A stretch of 64,000 nt of DNA, taken from Hymenopellis radicata. Taxonomy: Eukaryota; Basidiomycota; Agaricomycetes; Agaricales; Physalacriaceae. The notes under the pieces were generated by a model. The model ran no database searches, was not told the origin of the DNA, and was given only the letters and a program-made list of their open reading frames with translations. A program made the position numbers and the translations under genes. Location of the stretch: NCBI GenBank assembly GCA_015501595.1, contig JADNRX010000001.1:682001-746000 (forward strand), written 5' to 3'. This document shows, in pieces, positions 57,543 to 64,000 of this stretch (within the stretch, counting starts at the first letter, position 1; each line of letters begins with the position of its first letter).

Positions 57543-60500
57543 CTACTTATGGTCCTTCCTCGATCGGTAAAAGTCGGAAAAGTTGAGCCTTAGAGCGAGG
57601 AAACGACAGTCAAGATCAGGATGCACCTGAAGCTGTTGGACGAGGGTTTGCGCCTTTTCTGAGAATGCAGCGCCGTACTCTTTCACAGGATTAAGCAGAT
57701 GCGGCAGCGCGTCGTCGGTCGCGGCTTGGTTCTCGCGACCAGTATAAACGCCCTGTCAATAGTTGAGTATCAACGGAAACCTATCTTAGGAAACTTACGC
57801 GTTCTGTATCCAGTTCACGGTCGCGTCTTACGGACTCCGACAAGCAGTAGTTGTAGAAGTTGTCCTGCAGGTTCAGATTAATAGGACGCTCGCCACCGGA
57901 AGTACAAGCCATACCGACGCGTCACGGAATTGAAGAATTGTGGAAAACAGATCCCGGAGCTGTATTAGTAGATTTTCCTATGAATGTCGTCAATACGAGT
58001 AGTCCTGTACTAGATCGGAATATCTACCTCTCGGCCAGCTTTGGGGCTTATGAGTAACACCTTCTTCACCATACGATCCAGGTACATCCGATGAGCTTCA
58101 ATCAGCGAGTCAAGGTCTCCTTCCTTCTTGTGGAGAAACTCCATGAGCGCCTTCCACGAGCACTCAATAACCTCCAATAACAGTAAGCCTGCATCTGCCG
58201 TACGAAATGTATCATCTCGGCGTTGACGATGCGAATCTGGTGCCACTGGTATTCCAGTTCTACAGCCCTACATGAGACACCCAACGAAGGTAAATATAAA
58301 GGCACCTACCAGGTACACGCAAGAACGTCCGCGAGTCACCCGCTACGCGCATCCATCCTTGACTCAGCGCCGACTCGATACGTTTCATCTGCCACAGGTG
58401 ATTGAACAATTTGAGGTATTTAATCATGCTCCCAGGATCAATAACAGTGTCGATTGGCGCATCCACCTTGTATTCCAAAGTGAAGACGTCCCAGCCAATC
58501 TCTCCATGGGTATACTCAAGCATACGAGAGTCCAGTCGTCGCAGGACGTCTGGCGGATCGTTCTGTGCATTCGACGAACGGATGGCAGTTTCGAGTGTAG
58601 CGGTGAGGTTATGTCGGAACAAGGTATTTGCCGGACGCGTTAAACTCGTTCTGAGAAAAGAGAGTTAGAACAACACTAGGCGGGTACTGACAAGGCATGC
58701 GTACCCTAATGCTTCCATGAGTTGATCAGCAAAATCGCCATAGCCAAGTAACAAATAATGCTTGAGCCCATTCAGATGATCAAGGAGTTTGAACTTATCG
58801 ACGAATACATCAAATAGCCGATGACTTGCTACTTGGTATGCAGCGTCGATCGAGCGCTCCAGTCCGTTGATATCACTGTACTTGAGAGCTTTGTACAAGC
58901 GTCAGAGGTCAGATATATGATGAGACAGATTGACGTACTACCACCAGTGTCGCTCATCTTTTCGCGTGTTGCAACCCAATCGCTGTCGTGACAACTGTAC
59001 CGAATAAAATTCAAACTCTTTCCCGTCGAAAATATCTAAATTCCAATCAGTGCTGTGAACACGGAGCAACAGTCGAAAGAAACAAACCTTTCTACCAAAA
59101 GCTTCCCCTACAAACATCGGCAGCATGTCATTCTGGAACTGGTACTTGGACTGCCATAGTCGGAGACCATTCTGACTTTGCCCAGTATTGTCTTCGTTGT
59201 CCACTAGGAATCCACCGAAACCTTCATCGCCCGAAGGCTGCCCTGTCAAGGAAGAAGGATGCATATACTGTAGGTGGGCAAGGGCCGGGTCGATGGCGAC
59301 GAAGAACTCGTTGAAAGGATCGTACAAATCGCCCGAGAAAAGCCATTTATGAAGAGTGGAGAAGAAGGGTTTGGACACCTAATACGAAGGCATTAGGAAA
59401 TGAGGGTTACACCAGAAACATCGAACCTACCTCTTCCAAGAGCTGATCGGTAAATTTGCGTACAAAGGGATCGCCGTTGTCGGTGTAACTGTGTATTAAA
59501 TTTACCAGTGCTCCGCCGTGCGCGTCTAGATCTTCATCAGACATTTCAGAAACAGAGAGGATAGCTGCTGACCTCGGGCACCCTCGACCACACGCTCATC
59601 ATCCGCATCCTCACCGCCAGTCATTTATCCAGACATCCAGTCGTCGAAGCGTCAACCCAGTCTCCTCCTGCCGTATGTTCGGCCGGTCATCCTTTGCTGG
59701 ATGGGCATCTGGGACTCAGGACAGCGATAAGGCGATAGTATTCCGTTAGCTGAGCTTGGAGTGGTGGCATAAGCTTTGCTCTATCATGCCAACAGCAGTG
59801 GCGCCCTCCCTTTCGCGCACGAAGTTTTCCACGCGCGTATACAGGTATCCCACTTCCGATAGTCGGTGGATAAGGGTCCTGACCGGTTCGGCAATTGTGT
59901 ACTTCTGTGAGAAAGACCTGAGAGCCTGATAGAGAACGGTTGACTTGAACGCACCGAGTCCTCGACAAAAGTGAACCGATACTCTGACTCGTCGTCCGGC
60001 ATCGAAAACCGCACATATTTTCCGGAAATTCCTTGGAGGAGGTATAGCGTGTCGCGAAGTAAAAGATGTTCTGGGAGATGCGGTCGTCCTATCTTTTGTC
60101 GGTATTCCCGTAGCAATTCCGCCTTGGTTATCCCTCTCGGTTGACGCGTCTCGGATGGCGTGTCAATAGGACTAGGTGTCGGCGTCTTTCGCTGGGGCGG
60201 TGGTGGCACGATAGACGGTAGCAGGGACGGTGCTGGTGTTGTGCTAGTTGATTGTGAAGACGACGAGGCAAGGGCGTATAGGAAGTGGATGACTGCATGT
60301 TTCTTTGCTAATACGGGCTAGATATCATTTGAACAGTGAAAATAGTCTATAAAACGCGTGACTCACTTGGTCAAGGAGCCGTGAGAGTAGATTTGTGAAT
60401 TTGAGGTGTGCGGAGCTGCCAGATGGTGATGAATGGAGTACTGCGTCCACGTTATTCAACGAAAAAGTCTGTAATGCATTCACGTACGCTGTCGCTTAAC

Positions 60501-60714
60501 GAGATCAACCAAGTGGGTCAAGTCTGATTCGTGGTTTTGACCAATGTGACTTTGAAAACATTCAGCACAGTGGCTCTCAGTCGGTAGGCGCAGTACCTAT
60601 TCAGGATATCCTGGCAGTGAAGTAGGAGCTCGTCTTTGAGGTAGCGGTCATTTCGTGCAGGCTCAACGATACTGATGATGAGGGACTCGAGTGATGATGG
60701 AAGGGAGGACGACA
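57543..60714 (-). CDS. gamma-tubulin complex component 3 (Spc98/Alp6)
   Basis: Subunit of the gamma-tubulin complex that nucleates microtubules at the spindle pole body. The amino part has SSSLPSSLESLIISIVEP, KAELLREYRQK, then RPHLPEHLLLRDTLYLLQGI and SGKYVRF, as in GCP3 orthologues. The Spc97/98 domain follows: GGALVNLIHSYTDNGDPF, RKFTDQLLEEVSKPFFSTLH, WLFSGDLYDPFNEFFVA, DMLPMFVGEAFGRK, HRLFDVFVDKFKLLDHLNGL and KHYLLLGYGDFADQLME. The GCP carboxy domain shows IGWDVFTLEYKVDAPIDTV, YLKLFNHLWQMKRIESALS and EAHRMYLDRMVKKVLL, ending FLALRLNFSDFYRSRKD. The frame breaks by single bases near 59760, 59613, 59588, 58180 and 57915; each is cured by one added base. Exon borders in the first 250 bases are not resolved. 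Confidence 0.88.
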
Positions 60715-60919
60715 TGGCTGAACGCGTCCAAGCGACGCACGCGCTTGCTTGCTCGATCACAAATGATGGTGTTCTTGTTGTAATTCAACTTGAGCTACTT
60801 AACATACAACCAGTAGTACCAATACACTGTGTTCCAAACTAATTCAAGTAGGTACTTTGATTCGTCGCACAACATCAAGAAAAAAGGAAAAAAATGGCTA
60901 CAACAGTTGGCGAAAAAAA

Positions 60920-61734
60920 TTAGAGCTTAATCACCTTCAGACCATCTTTCCAGAAGGTAAAGTAAGCTGAGACGGTTATTAGATAGGGCCAATCCATGAG
61001 GATCAGGAAGACTTACGAGTAACACCATCCTCCTACAAGTACAGATGTCGTTGAGAAAACTTTCACATGGAGTGATCATGAAACTCACGCGGTAGTTTAG
61101 CAGAGCCACCATACCATCAGGGTTCATGCTCTCGCCGTGTACTAGTCCGACTGTGAGATTGCGACCATAGATCCGTCCGCTATGACACTCACAAATTCGT
61201 AGTCCTTGAAGTTGGCAACGAGCTTCTTGGCAAAGGCCTGAGCACCCTTCTCAAACGCATCAACTCTGTCAGCTGGGAGCGTGGCCTTGACGGCTTTCAT
61301 GTATCCCTAGCGCGGCCAAATCAGTCCCTGATGTAGTTGTACGCATGAACCAGATCAACCTTGAGATATGTGAGGTAGGACTTTTTGTCGAACGAGGTTG
61401 GCTGGAGACGGAAGGAATGGGCAACGTTGTTGACCTGAGAGGCACCGTCCTCAAGAGCTTCGTCTCCTTCCTCGGCGGAAGGGTTCGCGCCTTAGACGGC
61501 GGTCAGCTGGTCGTTAAGGCAGATACTACTGGCGACATAAACGCACCGATATCGACATTGTCAGCACGAATAGTGATCAGGGAACAATCGACCTCGTAGA
61601 TAATGTCATCGACAAGTTTTCTGCAGACCACCGATGAGTACCAAACGTGCGTATAAAAATCGAGAAAATTCGTACAGTGGGTAAGCATCGCTGCACAGTT
61701 CGTCTTCCGTGAGCTTATCAGAGTAGAGCAGCAT
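60920..61734 (-). CDS. TMA19: translationally controlled tumour protein homologue (TCTP)
   Basis: TCTP binds tubulin and translating ribosomes and is highly expressed in growing cells. Seven exons sum to 498 bases, 165 residues, the family size. It begins [20 protein letters not shown] and continues [86 protein letters not shown] and ends [13 protein letters not shown]. Both TCTP signatures are recognisable. Introns: 61621-61675, 61491-61546, 61307-61359, 61142-61188 (border uncertain by a few codons), 61033-61088, 60967-61016; exon 6 is 16 bases. It shares a 140-base divergent promoter with UTP15. Confidence 0.94.
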
Positions 61735-61874
61735 GGTTTTTTAGAAAATAAGAGAATGTACAAGGCGGAGAAGGTGGAGGGACTAGATGGAAGTACAGCG
61801 CAAAGGTGATTGGTCTGATTATCTGTTCGATCAGGCCACGTGATTCGAAAATTTGCACCTTCGCAAATTCCGGC
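61735..61874. promoter_or_regulatory. bidirectional promoter, TCTP / UTP15
   Basis: 140 bases between the two ATGs. It contains CACGTGAT at 61837-61844 and ATTGG (an inverted CCAAT box) at 61809-61813. Both genes serve ribosome production or translation, so a common switch is reasonable but unproven. Confidence 0.55.
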
Positions 61875-63613
61875 ATGGACTACCAACCCGTCGTCGTAAA
61901 GGCGCATGCCCGCCCATCAGCCGCCAAGCACAGCGCCGAGTCGCGGTACTGGCGCCAATTCAAGTATCCAGTCTTCGTTAAGGAATACGCGCCAGTGACA
62001 TCTGTACATTTTTCACCATCCAAACCGCACCGGTACGCGGTCACTGCGGCCACCCGTGTTCAGATATATGCTCCACGAACACAGAAAGTAACCAAGACCA
62101 TTGCCCGGTTCAAGGACGTTGCACGCAGTGGGACTATAAGAGCGGATGGCAAGCTAGTGGTGGCTGGCGACGACACTGGATTGGTTCAGGTCAATATTTT
62201 CATCTGTTTCTCTGATTACGTCTTAAATCTTTCCATCCAGGTCTTTGACATAAACTCGCGAGCGATTTTGCGTACTCTGGATTCTCACAAACAACCTGTC
62301 TATGTCACCAAATTCTCTTCCTTGACGCCAACACAAATCCTGTCTTGTTCAGACGATACAACTTCTAAACTCTGGGATGTACCTTCACAAGCCAGCATAT
62401 CCACCTTCACTTCTCACACCGACTACGTCCGCACTGGTCAGGTATCAACATCCAACCCCAATGTCATTCTTACTGGTTCCTACGATGGTACCGTTCGCAT
62501 GTTTGATGCGCGTTCTGGTGAATGTGAGATGGTCATGAGCCAGGGTAGCGGTGAAAAGACTGCAGTTGAGCAGGTCCTCATGTTCCCTTCCGGAACAGTG
62601 GCCATCTCATCCAGCGGCCCCATCATCCGTGTGTGGGATATCGTTGCCGGAGGGCGATGTACAAGGGCGCTGTCAAATCATCAGAAAACCATAACAGCTC
62701 TCGCGTTCAACGCGTCTGCCAACCGTCTCCTTACAGGTGGTCTGGACCAGATGGTGAAAGTCTACGATGTTAGCTCATACAAAGTCGTCCATACTATGCG
62801 TTATCCCGCTCCCATCCTGTGTCTTGCTGTGTCGGTAAGTTTTCAAATATCTGTTCATGGTATTCTTTCTCAAGTTTTTCCAGCCGGACGAGAGTCATAT
62901 AGCTGCAGGAATGACTGATGGCACACTGTCCGTACGACGTCGACAACAAAAAGCATCAGAAACATCATCGGATCCTTTCTCACAAGTCAACATGCACTCC
63001 GGTGCCTTCCAATCCTTCCTTGGTGTTGGTCAGGGCACTGTGAAATCAAAAGTCAAGTCAAAACCTATCGGAGACGCCAACGAACTCCGCGTCGAGAGCA
63101 AACGCTCGAAGCGGTTACGCGAATACGACCGATTGTTGAAAAGCTTCAAGTACTCGGCAGCTTTGGACTCCGTGCTTCGGCAGGTATGCCTTCCGTTTCC
63201 TTGTCCTTCTCTCCGCTGACGTTCGCTCTAGAAAGTACCACCAACAACGACATTTGCGTTGATACAAGAACTCATCCATCGTGATGGACTTCGGATAGCA
63301 CTTGCTGGCCGCGACGACGTCCTTCTCGAACCTGTCCTCCGCCTCTTGGTCAAACATGTCACCGATCCTCGTTTCGGTGAAATGGTGTGCGATGTCGCAA
63401 GCATTGTCATCGGTAAGCTCGTCCCGCCAGAACAAATGACCGCGAATTTACTTGTTATTAGAAATGTATTCATCTATCCTGGGGCAGTCACCGTTGATAG
63501 ATGCCCTTTTCTTGCGGTTGCGGCGGAAAGTTCTAGCTGAGCTCAAGTTCCAGCGAGAGCTAGTCAAGACCAAGGGCGCGTTGGATATGGTGTTTTCTCT
63601 TACAGCACGATAG
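61875..63613 (+). CDS. UTP15: U3 snoRNP protein Utp15 (WD40)
   Basis: Part of the t-UTP/UtpA subcomplex of the small-subunit processome; needed for 18S rRNA maturation and rDNA transcription in the nucleolus. Five exons sum to 1,542 bases, 513 residues. The start AESRYWRQFKYPVFVKEYAP and then SVHFSPSKPHRYAVTAATRV are typical. The WD40 propeller follows (ILSCSDDTTSKLWDV, VILTGSYDGTVRMFDAR, GPIIRVWDIVAGG, RLLTGGLDQMVKVYDV). The Utp15 C-terminal helical domain shows KRLREYDRLLKSFKYSAALD, PTTTFALIQELIHRDGLRIA, GRDDVLLEPVLRLLVKHVTD and ILGQSPLIDALFLRLRRKV. Introns: 62190-62240, 62835-62883, 63184-63231, 63413-63461. Confidence 0.95.
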
Positions 63614-64000
63614 CCTCTAGTGGATGCTATTGCGATTGCCATGTCGGAGTTGATCGGCTCTCCGAGGCGGATAAGCTGGTCTGGGACGTTGTATATGTTG
63701 CAGGTGTCATGACAGACCCGAGGAGGACATTGTAGGTCCTTAGTTCATCATGCATACAGGTCTACCTCAGAATGCATTTGAGGCAGCGTTTTCGTAGAGC
63801 TCTTCACACACACTGAAACTTGGCTGCACATTTCTCTCATAGTGATTTTGAGACACGCTTGACGATGTTGACGCCACCATGAAACGTCTGTCGAGTACAC
63901 TTTGATGCCCATCTTCCCTTTCCCGAGTCAAAAATTCTACGGTCACTGGTCAGCGTCAATGCTTTGTTACCTCACGCACGGTCAAACAAAGCTGCGTGAC
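63614..64000. other. window end, no supported gene
   Basis: After the UTP15 stop. A 54-codon - strand frame (63748-63912) starts with ATG and has no stop until 63748, but shows no known motif; it may belong to a gene beyond the window. Confidence 0.3.

Noticed and set aside
54403..60714. P450 and neighbours as a secondary-metabolite cluster
   Set aside because: The flanking genes are a kinase, a gamma-tubulin complex protein and TCTP; no synthase, transporter or pathway regulator is nearby.

Overview
This window is nuclear DNA from a basidiomycete fungus, most likely a mushroom-forming agaricomycete. Genes are broken by many very short introns (about 44-58 bases, GT..AG, often with a CTAAC/CTAAT-like branch site). 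Many products are recognisable housekeeping proteins, and several others belong to what I recall as agaricomycete families without a known function. I placed about 150 introns by reading. In most genes the summed exon length is an exact multiple of three, which supports the models independently. No tRNA, rRNA or CRISPR array was seen.

Layout. 1-7.4 kb: a weak small gene, then a 1,900-residue serine-rich protein (-). 8-10.4 kb: a small conserved protein and a RING-finger protein (+). 10.6-15 kb: a PX-domain protein and a small conserved protein (-). 15.1-23.4 kb: CCDC47 (+), UV damage endonuclease (-), a RING/Lon-domain protein (+), NHP2 (+), BFR1 (+). 23.7-30.4 kb: RFX transcription factor, endopolyphosphatase and an unknown protein (all -). 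31-37.5 kb: acetoacetyl-CoA synthetase and three consecutive MARVEL-like membrane protein genes (+). 37.7-39.5 kb: Ubc8-type E2 and THOC5 (-). 39.6-48 kb: G6PD and a 1,860-residue IQGAP-type scaffold (+). 48.2-53.7 kb: a JmjC (JMJD7-like) protein (-), a Rieske-DUF455 fusion (+), an NDR/LATS kinase (-). 54.4-57.1 kb: a cytochrome P450 copy broken by a 546-bp inverted-repeat element with a 9-bp target duplication. 57.5-60.7 kb: gamma-tubulin complex GCP3 (-). 60.9-63.6 kb: TCTP (-) and UTP15 (+) diverging from a 140-bp promoter.

How genes work together. This is an ordinary core chromosomal segment rather than one pathway. Themes recur: RNA and ribosome biogenesis (NHP2, BFR1, THOC5, UTP15, TCTP), polarity and cytokinesis (IQGAP, NDR kinase, GCP3), DNA damage (UVE1, RFX), and ER/membrane proteins (CCDC47, MARVEL-like).

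Three features stand out. At least eight introns start with GC instead of GT. Several genes have micro-exons of 5-19 bases. Otherwise intact genes show single-base deletions, which look like assembly errors. The clearest mobile-element event is the insertion in the P450 gene.
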